Source: Candidatus Latescibacterota bacterium
GTDB lineage: Bacteria > Krumholzibacteriota > Krumholzibacteriia > JACNKJ01
Reading direction: 5' to 3'
Length of the DNA: 64,000 nt
Assembly: GCA_020633725.1 (NCBI GenBank)
Contig: JACKDC010000002.1
Span: forward strand, 372,001-436,000
Shown: one piece after another, positions 14,832 through 23,607 of the stretch
Layout of the letters: each line of letters starts with the position of its first letter
Position numbering within the stretch: position 1 is the stretch's first letter
Made by a program: the position numbers and the translations under genes
Notes under the pieces: model-generated
Database searches by the model: none
The model's input: only the letters and a program-made list of their open reading frames with translations
Told to the model about the DNA's origin: nothing

Positions 14832-16985
14832 ATGTCTGCACGCTTCCGCGCGCTCGTCCCCGCGCTCGCACTCCTTTGCGCCGCCACGCCTCCCGCGCTC
14901 GCCCAGTGGACGCGCATGAACGGCCCCACGCCGCCGCCCGCGTCGGCACTCGCGCCGCACGCGGGGCGATGGTTCATGGGCACCGACTACGCGGATCAGG
15001 GGGACGTGTTCGTCTCCGACGACGACGGCGCCACCTGGACCGACGCCGGCCTGCCCAACGGCGGAGTCGCGTGCATGCTGTCGCACGGCGGCACGCTCTT
15101 CGTGGGCACCTACCTGGGCGGGCTGCAGCGCAGCGACGACGCGGGCGCCAGCTGGACCCCCGTCGGCGCCCCGCTCAACTCGGCGACCGTGGAGGCCGTG
15201 CTCCCGGTGAACGCCAGCACGCTCATCGCCGGTGTGGATCCCTTCTTTCCCGCGCCGCTCTACCGCTCCGACGACGCCGGCGCCACCTGGGCCGCAATCC
15301 CGGGCGGTCCGATGCTGCGCTGCTGGGATCTGGCGCAGGTGGGCGGCGTGCAGCTGGCCGGCGGCGAGGACGCCGGGGTCTACCGCTCGGCGAATGGCGG
15401 CGTCACCTGGACGCCGGCGAATGTCGGCCTGCCGGCCAGCTGCGATGCGCAGCGCTTCGCCGTGGACGGCGGTACTGTCTACCTGGCCGCGGAGAACGTG
15501 GGGATCGCGATGGCCGTCTACCGCTCGGACGATCTCGGCCTCAGCTGGACGACGGTGAGCGCGGACCTGCCGACGAGCATCGGCGATCAGGCGACGCAGC
15601 TCGTCGCGAACGGCGGCGCGCTCTACCTCGCCACCGACGGCACCTTCGGCGCCCGTGGGCTCTACCGCTCGGTGGACGGGGGCGTCCACTGGACGCTGCT
15701 CACGGCGACGCTGCCCTCCGGCGCGCCGGGCGTGCGCGCGCTGGCCTTCGTGGACGGCGATCTGGTGGTGGGGACCTTCGATGGCGTCTTCCGCAGCGGC
15801 GACGACGGCGCCACCTGGACCGCCAGCTGGCAGGGCAGCTCGGGCATCTGCGGCGGCCAGGCGGCGCTGTGGACGGGCGCGCGCCTGCTGGTGGGCAACG
15901 ACGTGTCGGCGCTCACGAACGACAACGTGCAGTCCACCGCCGACGGCGGCCTGACCTGGCAGGGGGCCACGGGCCCGGCGGCCACGGCCACGGCGCGGGA
16001 CTTCCTGCTGCGCGACGGGATCGTCTACGCGGCGCTCTACGGGGCGACGCGCGGCGTGTCGGCCTCCTTCGACGGCGGACTCAGCTTCGCGTCCGTTGGC
16101 GTCGGCATGGCCTCCGGCACGGTGCTGCAATGTCTGCACGCTTCGGGCGACGCGCTGCTCGCCGGCGATTTCGACGGCCTCTATCGCTCGGAGGACGACG
16201 GCGCGACCTGGCAGTTCCAGTCCACGCCCGGTCCCGTGAGCGACCTGGCGACGCACGACGGGCGGCTCTACGCGTCGCTCTACCCGGGCGGCGTGGCGGT
16301 GTCGGACGACGACGGCGTCAGCTGGACTCCCGTGGGCAGCCTGCCGGGGCTCCACGTCAACGCGGTGGCGAGCTTCGGCGGGTCGGTCTACGCCGCGCTG
16401 AACTCGAGCACCGGAGTGCAGCGCTGGGACGGCAGCGCCTGGGTCGGCACGGGCTGTCCCGCGGACTTTCCCGACGCGCTGCTGGTGGTGGACGGCGCGC
16501 TGGTCGTGGGCTCGGCCTTCGGCGAACTGTACGTCAGCACGGATGGCGCAACCTGGGACGACTGGACCGCGAACTACACGGGCGGGCTCATCGAGAGTCT
16601 GGCGGCGACGGCGGACGACGTGCTCGTCGCGTCCCGCAGCCGCGGCTTCTGGACGCGCCCGCGCAGCGACCTGCCCGGCGCCACGGCTGTGGAAGCGGCC
16701 GCGCCCACGCCGGCCCTCGCGCTCGGCGCCGCGCCGAATCCCTTCAACCCCTCGACCACGCTGCGCCTGCAGCTCGAGCGCGCCGGCCACCTGCGTCTCG
16801 ACATCGTGGACGTGAACGGCCGCCGCGTGCGCCGCCTGCTGGATCGCGCGGTCGACGCCGGGCCGCTCGCCGTGGACTGGGACGGCCGCGACGACGCGGG
16901 ACAGACCGTCGCCACCGGCGTCTACCTGGCGCGAGCGCGCACGGCCGCCGCCGGCGTCTCGGTGAAGCTGGTGCTGCTGCAGTAG
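14832..16985 (+). CDS. Secreted BNR/sortilin-type beta-propeller protein with FlgD-like C-terminus
   Basis: 717-residue exported protein. Residues 1-24 are a signal peptide ending ALAQ. About 12 blades repeat the BNR pattern 'S-x-D-x-G-x-T-W' (SDDDGATWTDAG, SDDAGATWAAI, SVDGGVHWTLL, SEDDGATWQFQ), as in Asp-box, Vps10/sortilin or photosystem-stability-factor propellers. No sialidase catalytic arginines or tyrosine are evident, so a binding role is more likely than an enzyme. The FlgD-like sorting domain begins at PNPFNP near 635 and ends in VKLVLLQ. This C-terminus links it to the other secreted giants in the window and suggests shared export or surface anchoring. Confidence 0.8.
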   Translation: MSARFRALVPALALLCAATPPALAQWTRMNGPTPPPASALAPHAGRWFMGTDYADQGDVFVSDDDGATWTDAGLPNGGVACMLSHGGTLFVGTYLGGLQRSDDAGASWTPVGAPLNSATVEAVLPVNASTLIAGVDPFFPAPLYRSDDAGATWAAIPGGPMLRCWDLAQVGGVQLAGGEDAGVYRSANGGVTWTPANVGLPASCDAQRFAVDGGTVYLAAENVGIAMAVYRSDDLGLSWTTVSADLPTSIGDQATQLVANGGALYLATDGTFGARGLYRSVDGGVHWTLLTATLPSGAPGVRALAFVDGDLVVGTFDGVFRSGDDGATWTASWQGSSGICGGQAALWTGARLLVGNDVSALTNDNVQSTADGGLTWQGATGPAATATARDFLLRDGIVYAALYGATRGVSASFDGGLSFASVGVGMASGTVLQCLHASGDALLAGDFDGLYRSEDDGATWQFQSTPGPVSDLATHDGRLYASLYPGGVAVSDDDGVSWTPVGSLPGLHVNAVASFGGSVYAALNSSTGVQRWDGSAWVGTGCPADFPDALLVVDGALVVGSAFGELYVSTDGATWDDWTANYTGGLIESLAATADDVLVASRSRGFWTRPRSDLPGATAVEAAAPTPALALGAAPNPFNPSTTLRLQLERAGHLRLDIVDVNGRRVRRLLDRAVDAGPLAVDWDGRDDAGQTVATGVYLARARTAAAGVSVKLVLLQ

Positions 16986-17029
16986 CGGCCGATATTCCGA
17001 CTAGGACGTCCGCTTCAAGGGATCGCCAG

Positions 17030-17058
17030 TTTACTCGACATGTAATCTGGGCTACACT
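17030..17058 (+). promoter_or_regulatory. Predicted promoter
   Basis: -35 TTTACT (17030-17035) and -10 TACACT (17053-17058) with an exact 17-bp spacer, 113 bp ahead of the unknown exported protein gene. Probably drives it and the large secreted gene 12 bp behind it. Confidence 0.5.
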
Positions 17059-17171
17059 TGGACGTCACCCACTCCTCTAGGATGACTTCACCCCAAGCGC
17101 CGGCGCTGGCAGGGAAGGGGGCGGCTGGGATTCGGGGTCCGGCAGTGGCGCGATCACTCCGGAGGACCCAG

Positions 17172-18182
17172 ATGCCAGAACGAGAACGCCGACCCTCGCC
17201 ACGCCCGTTGCGACTCCTGCCACTCGCCTGCCTTCTCCTCGCTCTTCTCGCACCCCAGACAATCCCGGCCGCGGTCGACGAAGACGGAACGAGCATCCTC
17301 CGTCTCGACGAGGCCATGGACGCGCTGCGCGCGGGCGGGAGCATCGCCCCGCGCAGCGCGCTGCCCGCGGACACACCCGTGCTCTTGACCGGCAGCCTCG
17401 ATGCGCTCGGCCCCAAGGGCGTCGCCGCGGCGCTGATCCTGAGCGGACTCAGTCTGCGGGCGAACGGCGAGATCGTCCGGGCCCATTCCTCGAGCGAACG
17501 CGAGCGCGCCGAGACGCGGCGGCTTCCGCACTTCGTCACGGCCCCCCGGAGCGGGGGCATCGAGACCGGCGCCGTCGCGCTCTACGGCGAGCTCACGCCG
17601 CCGCCCTACGCGGTGGAGGTGATGGGCGACGAGATTCGCATCAACGGCGTGACGGTCTACCCCTCCCCGGGTCCCGCCGTGATGCCGCCCTCGCCCAGCG
17701 CGGAGCAGGTCTCCCGCCAGCAGGACATCGCCGAGGGGGGCGCGGAGTACGCGCGCAGCGTGGCCGCGGGACAGGGCCAGGCCGCGCGCGACGCCTTCGC
17801 CCAGCGAATGCTCGCGCGGGAGGAGGTCGCCGCCGCCCGGTGGCTGAGCGACGACACCCTGGAGCTGAGCTACACCGACGGCAGCACCGAGACGCTGGGC
17901 TTCGAGCCCGAGGGCCGCGAGGCGGACGCGGCGGATCCCGCCGCCGAGGCCGAGTACCTGGACAGCCTGGCCGAGAGCCTGCGGCAGGTGCTCCGCGCCG
18001 ATCACACCGTGCTCGCCGGCGCCACCTACCTGCTCACGATCACCGACGCCAGCGCCTCCGGCTTCCGCCGGCGTCTCGACGAGCTGCGTGGTTCGAGCGA
18101 GCCGGAGGCGCTGAAGCTGGCGCGCATCCAGGTCCACACCGGTGACCGCAATGCCGCCGCCGATCTGCTCTACAACCCGTAA
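17172..18182 (+). CDS. Exported protein of unknown function
   Basis: 336-residue protein I do not recognise. A basic N-terminus precedes a hydrophobic stretch (about 12-36), typical of a signal peptide or N-terminal anchor. Visible later features: an early helix LDEAMDALRAGGS, a beta-rich centre with PYAVEVMGDEIRINGVTVYP (about 160-180), an acidic helical region with many Ala/Glu (about 190-300), and RRRLDELRGSSEPEALKLARI near the end. The ATG at 17172 has GGAGGA 5 bp upstream and is preferred over an earlier ATG that gives a long unstructured leader. It is 12 bp ahead of the large secreted gene, so the two are presumably one operon and may act together. Confidence 0.65.
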   Translation: MPERERRPSPRPLRLLPLACLLLALLAPQTIPAAVDEDGTSILRLDEAMDALRAGGSIAPRSALPADTPVLLTGSLDALGPKGVAAALILSGLSLRANGEIVRAHSSSERERAETRRLPHFVTAPRSGGIETGAVALYGELTPPPYAVEVMGDEIRINGVTVYPSPGPAVMPPSPSAEQVSRQQDIAEGGAEYARSVAAGQGQAARDAFAQRMLAREEVAAARWLSDDTLELSYTDGSTETLGFEPEGREADAADPAAEAEYLDSLAESLRQVLRADHTVLAGATYLLTITDASASGFRRRLDELRGSSEPEALKLARIQVHTGDRNAAADLLYNP

Positions 18183-18194
18183 AGGAGGCCCGCG

Positions 18195-21100
18195 ATGAGT
18201 ACCAGGACGAACACGCGCGCGGGGCTCCTCCTCGCGGCGATCCTGCTGGCCGGGGCGGCCGGCACGGCGATGGCCGGGGCGAACGAGACGCCCGGCGCCG
18301 ATCACAAGCCCCACCGCTTCAGCGCTTTCTCCCCCTGCCAGTGGGAGTTCGGCCAGCGGGACATCAACATCTTCCAGGCCTGGGTGGTGGCGCACCAGCA
18401 CTACACCCAGGGCGCCGTCTACGCCGACGCCACCAACGACGCCAGCACCGGCGGCGCGGGCATCGACAACTTCTTCACCTTCTGCACGAACAAGGCGGCG
18501 GACGTGATGCTCGTCGCCTCGCACGGCTGGAACCAGCCGTCAACGGGCATCGCGCAGTTCCCGCCGACGCCGGAGGGCCTGGCGGCGCGCGACTCGATCT
18601 TCAACTACTGGAACGGCATCTTCGCGGCCGGCAGCATCAACAAGCACACCTGGCTGCGCCCCAACGGCACCGTGCGCTCCTATCACATCCGCGCCACGCA
18701 GACCTTCTACACGACCTACTTCCAGACGCCGCGGGCCCTTGCCTGGTGGGCCACCTGCTGGTCCTCCTTCCTCGGCATGACAGGGGTCGCGGAAGCGCGC
18801 TGCTTCCTGGGCTACGACAACGTCGTGGCGAGCACGAAGTGCTACTGCGACGAGACGAAGGTGCTGAGGCGGATGGACGGCCAGGAGGGCCAGGACAAGC
18901 GGCCACTGCAGGCCGCCGCGGCGGGCATCAACGGCTTCTGTCCGCCGGGCGGGGCGCGGCTGCACACCCAGGGGAGACTCAACACCACGCTCTCGCCCTC
19001 GGTGACCGGCCATGCGCCGATCGGCATCGTCTGCGCGCAGACTCACGGCTTCGTGACCTTCGACACGTCCCTGGAAACCCGCGTCAACCCGGCGTCTGTG
19101 GTGCAGGCCTTCGGTGACGGGTATCTCACGAATCACACCTGGGTCGGCGACGATCGCATCGAGTTCGACGTGATCCCCACCGATCCCTGCCCCCAGATCT
19201 TCTACGATGTCTTCGAATCCAGGGCTCGCAGCAACGCTGACCGCGCGCGGCTCGACGGCAATACGAATCCCCAGGTGAACGCGCGCGGCCCCAACCGCGA
19301 CGACTACGTGTGGCTCACCCACTGCGTCTGCCCGGTGGACTCGGTGCCGTGGATCCCCTACGGGCCCGGCGAGGCCATCGGCCCCGTGGTGCCGGGCGAG
19401 CCGGCGCGGATCGGCATCGGCATCGCCGGCGAGGCGGTGGGAGGCGGGACCGTCCAGGCCACGCTCACCGACGCCCTGGGCTGGACGCCGGCGCAGACGC
19501 AGGACGTGATCCTGACGGGGCCGGACGACTTCCAGCTCGTGCTCTGGGAGCTGCCGGTGCCCGAGGGCGTGGAGTACGGGACGGTGGACGACGTCGTCAT
19601 CACCTGCGTCGCGGACGACTTCTTCAACCAGATCTTCGTCACCGTGACTGTGGACGGCGCGGTCGGCTTCCAGCTGCAGGATCCCGCCTACGGACTGCCG
19701 GGCGAGCTGCAGACGGCCGGCCTGGTCCTCGAGAACAACACGGACGCTCCGGTGGCACTCAGCGGGCTGACCGTGACCACCAGCGCGCCCGACTGGACCG
19801 TGCTCGCACTGGACACCGACACCTGGACCCTGCCCGAGCACTCGAGCACGGAGACCGGGTTCGTCTTCCAGGTGCCCTTCACGGCGCCGCCCGGCGCGAC
19901 GGCCCCGGTCGAGATCCAGGGCCTGATCGACGGCGCGCCCTTCACCCGGGTGCTCGGCGATCTGCTCGCGGGCGTGCCGCTGCTCGTCAGGGCCGAGGAA
20001 CCGCAGGACTTCGTCGTGGGCAATCCCAACGCCAGCATCCCGATCCAGATCGAGAGCCTCGCGCTCACGGACCTGCCGCTGAACTGGTCATGCACGGACA
20101 GCAACGGCTTCCCCTGCTTCGCCGAGTGTCCGCCGGTGATCTCGCCGGGGGACGTCCTGCCGGGCCAGATCTTCGTGGGGCTGCCGCCGGATCCATCGCT
20201 GGTGGGGCAAGAGGGCCTGATCAACGTGACGGCCGAGAGCGACGCCGGCTTCAGCTTCGAGACGGCGTTGAACTACGTCGTCGGACCCTCCCTGAAGGTC
20301 GTGACGCTCTTCACCGATCCGCAGCTCTCCGACCCGCTCTACATCGGCAGCGCGGCGCCGCAGAGCTTCGACCTGCCGTTCCTGCTGGGCAATCCGCTGC
20401 CGCTCGAGCAGCAGGGCTTCGCCTACCTCTCCCTGCCCGGCCTGACGATCGATCCGCCCGGCGGGCTGCCCTTCATCATCCCGCCCACGGAGCCGGGCCT
20501 CGAGCTGCAGTTCCAGGCGCTCGTGTCGCCGGGCACGCCGACTGGCCTCTACGAGGGCGAACTGCAGATCGTCACCACCGAAGGCGGCGGTGACCGCGGC
20601 CTGGGCGATCAGCTCATCCCGGTCGAGGTCGAGGTCTTCAACCCGGTGGTGGTGGACGTCAACGAGCGCGGCATCAGCGGCGAAGCGGGGGACATCCTGG
20701 TACTCGGCGGCACGCTCCACAATCTCCGTCAAGATGCGCCCATGAGCGGCAACTACTCCTGGACGGACGCGAAGGGCTGGCTCCTCAGCGACGTGATCGA
20801 AGCCTACACGCTGGGACCCGGCGAGCGGGACTCCGTCTCGGTGGAGATCGAGTTGCCGACCGGGGTCGTCGCCTACGCGGACTCCGACTCGGTGGCTCTG
20901 AACGTCGACATGCTCCTCGACACGGGCGAGGGTGCGATCGGCAACGCCGGCCTCTGGGTCTACGTCCTCGACACGGGGGGGACGGGCGTCGACGACGGCG
21001 CGCCGGCCTTCGACGACCTCGCGGGCATCTACCCCAATCCCTTCAACCCGACGGCGATGCTCCGCTTCACGCTGGCCCGGGACCAGGACATCACGCTCAG

Positions 21101-21284
21101 CGTCCACGACATCACGGGACGCCGGCTCAACGTCCTCGCCTCGGGACGCTGGGAGGCGGGTACCCACGAGCTGCGCTGGGACGGACGCGACGAAGCGGCC
21201 CGCGCCCTGCCGAGCGGCGTCTACCTCGTCCGCCTGCGGACGGACGAGGGCGTGCAGAGCGAGAAGGCGATCCTGCTGAGGTAG
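18195..21284 (+). CDS. Large secreted protein with possible clan-CD cysteine peptidase-like domain and FlgD-like C-terminus
   Basis: 1029 residues. The signal peptide is at 1-27 (LLLAAILLAGAAGTAMA). The N-terminal 320 residues contain VMLVASHGW (His110) and ALAWWATCWSS (Cys188). A buried strand ending in His-Gly followed by a strand ending in Ala/Thr-Cys is the arrangement of caspase, gingipain and CHAT peptidases. I infer a possible dyad, but no family can be named. Many cysteines (about 12) in 90-330 may form disulphides. The middle (about 420-900) consists of beta-sandwich repeats. The C-terminus starts YPNPFNPTAML near 946 and ends KAILLR, the FlgD-like sorting domain. RBS AAAGGAGG precedes the ATG. 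A terminator follows. Confidence 0.75.
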   Translation: MSTRTNTRAGLLLAAILLAGAAGTAMAGANETPGADHKPHRFSAFSPCQWEFGQRDINIFQAWVVAHQHYTQGAVYADATNDASTGGAGIDNFFTFCTNKAADVMLVASHGWNQPSTGIAQFPPTPEGLAARDSIFNYWNGIFAAGSINKHTWLRPNGTVRSYHIRATQTFYTTYFQTPRALAWWATCWSSFLGMTGVAEARCFLGYDNVVASTKCYCDETKVLRRMDGQEGQDKRPLQAAAAGINGFCPPGGARLHTQGRLNTTLSPSVTGHAPIGIVCAQTHGFVTFDTSLETRVNPASVVQAFGDGYLTNHTWVGDDRIEFDVIPTDPCPQIFYDVFESRARSNADRARLDGNTNPQVNARGPNRDDYVWLTHCVCPVDSVPWIPYGPGEAIGPVVPGEPARIGIGIAGEAVGGGTVQATLTDALGWTPAQTQDVILTGPDDFQLVLWELPVPEGVEYGTVDDVVITCVADDFFNQIFVTVTVDGAVGFQLQDPAYGLPGELQTAGLVLENNTDAPVALSGLTVTTSAPDWTVLALDTDTWTLPEHSSTETGFVFQVPFTAPPGATAPVEIQGLIDGAPFTRVLGDLLAGVPLLVRAEEPQDFVVGNPNASIPIQIESLALTDLPLNWSCTDSNGFPCFAECPPVISPGDVLPGQIFVGLPPDPSLVGQEGLINVTAESDAGFSFETALNYVVGPSLKVVTLFTDPQLSDPLYIGSAAPQSFDLPFLLGNPLPLEQQGFAYLSLPGLTIDPPGGLPFIIPPTEPGLELQFQALVSPGTPTGLYEGELQIVTTEGGGDRGLGDQLIPVEVEVFNPVVVDVNERGISGEAGDILVLGGTLHNLRQDAPMSGNYSWTDAKGWLLSDVIEAYTLGPGERDSVSVEIELPTGVVAYADSDSVALNVDMLLDTGEGAIGNAGLWVYVLDTGGTGVDDGAPAFDDLAGIYPNPFNPTAMLRFTLARDQDITLSVHDITGRRLNVLASGRWEAGTHELRWDGRDEAARALPSGVYLVRLRTDEGVQSEKAILLR

Positions 21285-21313
21285 GGGGCCGCCGAAAGAA
21301 CCGTTCGCGACTC

Positions 21314-21340
21314 GAGCCCGCGCCCGTGGCGGGCTCTTTT
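21314..21340 (+). terminator. Rho-independent terminator
   Basis: Hairpin with perfect 8-bp arms GAGCCCGC and GCGGGCTC, a 7-base loop and a TTTT tail, 30 bp after the stop of the large secreted gene. It closes the operon before the convergent MOSC gene. Confidence 0.8.
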
Positions 21341-21361
21341 CGTGGGGCGAAGCTTGCGCTC

Positions 21362-22072
21362 CTAGCCGAGGACGACCGCGTCGCCCAGGGCCACGCGCCC
21401 CGGCCGCACGGTCGATCCATACACGCCGAGGCAGCCTTCGCGCGTCTGGGCGACGGCGCGCAGGATCGCGGGGTCGGGCGCGCCCGTCGCCGGATCCACG
21501 GTGATCACCACGCAGCGTCCATCGCGCTTGTCGACGCGGATCTCCGCGTCTCCGATCCGCAGGGTCGCGCCGACCCAGTCGTCCTCGGGATGGGCCGCGT
21601 CGCCCGTCGCTTCGATCAGTAGGTTGGGACGGAAGCGAAGGACGTCGAGATTGGTCCCGAGCGCGGCGCCGAGGGAGGCGACAGTTTGCGTGCTGATGAC
21701 CGACACCGGGAACACGTCGAAGGCGCCGCGATTCTGACGGATCACGCGCGCGTCGTGCCCCAGCTCGGCGGCCAGCGCGGGGTCCGTCACGTCGAGTTCG
21801 CGGCCGTCCGGCGTGTGCACGTGGGTGGCGGAGCTCTCCGGCTTGCCTGGCTCGAGGAAGCGCGGCCGGTAGTGCCAGAGCTCCGGAAGCTGTCGGATCG
21901 TGAGCCAGGGGAAGTTGCTCTTCTCCATGCCGCCGCGGACGAAGGCCCAGCGGCGGTCGCCGGCCAGCCCTTGCCAGGAGAGCTCGACCTCTTGCAGCGG
22001 CTCGGCTGCCATCGACTTGATCGGATAGCGCCAGAGGCCGACGACGCGGCCGAGGGTGTTCATCGTTCGCAT
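21362..22072 (-). CDS. MOSC domain protein
   Basis: 236-residue protein of the MOSC superfamily (molybdenum cofactor sulfurase C-terminal type, YcbX/YiiM-like). The N-terminal beta-barrel starts VGLWRYPIKSM, a hallmark MOSC-N segment (VKSLRGI-like), followed by LQEVELSWQGLAGDRRWAFV, where 'G-L-x-G-D-R' is the MOSC signature. The catalytic-type cysteine is in RVDKRDGRCVVITVDPATG, corresponding to the conserved 'R-C-x-x-T-T-V-D-P'. Relatives are molybdenum-dependent reductases of hydroxylamine bases or sulfur carriers. No cofactor-binding or reductase partner is adjacent, so the physiological partner is unknown. ATG 22072 has CAGGAG 6 bp upstream. Confidence 0.85.
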   Translation of the reverse strand: MRTMNTLGRVVGLWRYPIKSMAAEPLQEVELSWQGLAGDRRWAFVRGGMEKSNFPWLTIRQLPELWHYRPRFLEPGKPESSATHVHTPDGRELDVTDPALAAELGHDARVIRQNRGAFDVFPVSVISTQTVASLGAALGTNLDVLRFRPNLLIEATGDAAHPEDDWVGATLRIGDAEIRVDKRDGRCVVITVDPATGAPDPAILRAVAQTREGCLGVYGSTVRPGRVALGDAVVLG

Positions 22073-22100
22073 GCTTGCTCCTGTCGCCGGGGCGATCACT

Positions 22101-22217
22101 CTAGGACGTGCGCGAGTCGAAGGCAATCCCTGCCAGGAACGTTGGGTCGTCGAGCCAGCGCGGCCGACGTCTGCGCGTCCAGCGCGCGATGTTCAGGTCC
22201 AGCACGAAGATGTCCAT
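22101..22217 (-). CDS. Possible short protein or frame-shifted tail
   Basis: A 38-residue open frame overlapping the 3' end of the lipoprotein gene in another frame: it opens MDIFVLDLNIARW and ends RTS. Codon use looks coding-like and the frame can be read upstream through GEAGVAGA before the ATG. Either it is a small separate gene, a tail joined to the lipoprotein by a frameshift, or chance. No ribosome site is seen. Confidence 0.25.
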   Translation of the reverse strand: MDIFVLDLNIARWTRRRRPRWLDDPTFLAGIAFDSRTS

Positions 22218-22621
22218 CGCCCCGGCGACGCCTGCTTCTCCGCCGTCCACACGGCGAGGAACTCGCGGCCAAGCGAGTGGGTGCGGCCCTGGAGCTTTCC
22301 GTCGACGAGCACGCCGGACGTGTTGTAGGCCCCCGAGCCATCCGCGGTGGTGAACGCGAAGTGGAGCTGTCCCCAGTCCGTGTTGACGCGTGCGTTCTCG
22401 ATGGCGGTGCCGTAGAAGGTGCCGGTGAAGCGCTTTCCGTCCACAGCTGTCACGACGAACTCCTGATAGTAGGCCTCGGCGTCCGGGGTCGGCCTGAGGT
22501 CGACGGTCCAGGTGCCCAGCAGTTCGGTGGCCTCGGGCGCCGACGCAAGCTGGGCGCGCGGCGCGCAGCCGAGGGATAGTAGCAGCGTCAGGGCGGTGGC
22601 CGACTCGATCAGACGTCGCAT
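22193..22621 (-). CDS. Small lipoprotein of lipocalin-like character
   Basis: 142 residues with a type II signal peptide: lipobox SLGC (Cys19). The mature part starts LLGTWTVDLRPTPDAEAYYQ, a lipocalin-style 'G-x-W' strand, followed by beta strands FVVTAVDGKRFTGTFYGTAI, LHFAFTTADGSGAYNTSG, and GRTHSLGREFLAVWTA, whose 'G-R-x-H-S-L-G-R-x-F-L-x-x-W-T-A' end recurs in short exported proteins of unknown function. It may bind a small hydrophobic molecule. The ATG at 22621 has AGGAGG at 5 bp. The last ten residues diverge in style, and a possible alternative frame continues beyond the stop. Confidence 0.7.
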   Translation of the reverse strand: MRRLIESATALTLLLSLGCAPRAQLASAPEATELLGTWTVDLRPTPDAEAYYQEFVVTAVDGKRFTGTFYGTAIENARVNTDWGQLHFAFTTADGSGAYNTSGVLVDGKLQGRTHSLGREFLAVWTAEKQASPGRWTSSCWT

Positions 22622-22629
22622 GTCGCCTC

Positions 22630-22914
22630 CTAGGGCTGGCCCAAATGCGGCGCCACGACCTCGCGCGTCCGCGTGCTGGGCACCACCGGGCAGATCTCGA
22701 AGGTCACGCCGAGGCCTCTCCACTGTAGCACCCACTCCTGCAGCAGCGCCGCATCCGAGCACTCCATGAGCTGGAAGCAGCGGCCGAAGCTCGGTTCGAT
22801 CCAGCTGTCGACGTACACGAGGCCGTCCGGCAGCTGGCGCCCGCCTTCGCGCAGGCGTTCGTAGACCGGAATCATGTCGTTGTCGCGGAATCGCTCGATG
22901 ACCATAAATAGCAT
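22630..22914 (-). CDS. DUF3303 family protein
   Basis: 94-residue cytoplasmic protein of DUF3303. Diagnostic segments are MLFMVIERFRDNDM at the start, VYERLREGGRQLPDGLVYVD, then SWIEPSFGRCFQLMEC and LQEWVLQWRGLGVTFEICPV. The fold is a dimeric ferredoxin-like alpha/beta barrel similar to EthD/DabB proteins. No activity is established for the family. An ATG at 22914 with GGAG upstream is preferred over the GTG two codons earlier. It sits 9 bp from the lipoprotein start and is probably co-transcribed with the SRPBCC gene upstream. Confidence 0.85.
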   Translation of the reverse strand: MLFMVIERFRDNDMIPVYERLREGGRQLPDGLVYVDSWIEPSFGRCFQLMECSDAALLQEWVLQWRGLGVTFEICPVVPSTRTREVVAPHLGQP

Positions 22915-22957
22915 GGGCACTCCAGCTCGGGGTGTGGTTGTGGGCGATCGAGGGTCG

Positions 22958-23485
22958 TCAGCGCGGCTGTCCCGGCCCGCTGGCCGGATCGAAGCCGATG
23001 CTCACCGAATCGTTCCAGTTCGGATGATCGTGATCCCTGAGGTCGGGCCCGCCCGCCAGGAGGGACCGCAGGTTCGTCAGGAAGTAGATCCAGCAGCTGC
23101 GGCAGTTGACGTGCTGCCAGGCGCGCTCGGGATCGGTGGTCGCGCAGCGGGTCTGGTGGAGGTCCACCTCGGTGGCGTCGCCGAGGTCGCGGAAGCGGAC
23201 TTCCACCCGCATGGTGCCGAATGTGAAACGCACCCGGCGATCTGGCTCCACCTGTTCGAAGCTGCCGCCGTGGCCGAAGTCGTGAACGTAGGTCCAGTCG
23301 TAGCGGTCGCCCGACTGGACGAGCTCGTTCGACGCGCGGACCGTGCCGTCCGCGGCGGTGTGCGTCGCCTTGTGGATGAAGAAGGACTCGAGGCCCTCGG
23401 CCGTCGCGAAGCGCCGGAACACGTCGCCGAGCGGCGCGAGGTAGTACATCCGGACGTGGAACTCGGACCAGTCGTAGGTTTCCAT
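22958..23485 (-). CDS. SRPBCC/AHSA1-like protein
   Basis: 175-residue protein of the START/Bet v1-like SRPBCC superfamily, close to the activator-of-Hsp90 (AHSA1) group that forms a hydrophobic ligand-binding cavity. Opening strands YLAPLGDVFRRFATAEGLES show the usual 'start helix' pattern, then FIHKATHTAADGTVRASN, with the family's strands WTYVHDFGHGG and RRVRFTFGTMRVEVRFRDL. A late helix has RAWQHVNCRSCWIYFLTNLR. Related proteins act as ligand carriers or polyketide cyclases; nothing here tells which ligand. It lies 44 bp upstream of DUF3303 on the same strand. Confidence 0.75.
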   Translation of the reverse strand: METYDWSEFHVRMYYLAPLGDVFRRFATAEGLESFFIHKATHTAADGTVRASNELVQSGDRYDWTYVHDFGHGGSFEQVEPDRRVRFTFGTMRVEVRFRDLGDATEVDLHQTRCATTDPERAWQHVNCRSCWIYFLTNLRSLLAGGPDLRDHDHPNWNDSVSIGFDPASGPGQPR

Positions 23486-23607
23486 GGCGCGCCTCCTCGG
23501 CCCGCGACTTCCCGCGCGCGAGCACCACGAACTATCGCGGAAACGAGCCCTGGCCGCAATCGCCCCCGGGACGGTACGTCGGCGCGCAATGCGACGGACC
23601 CTCGCGG

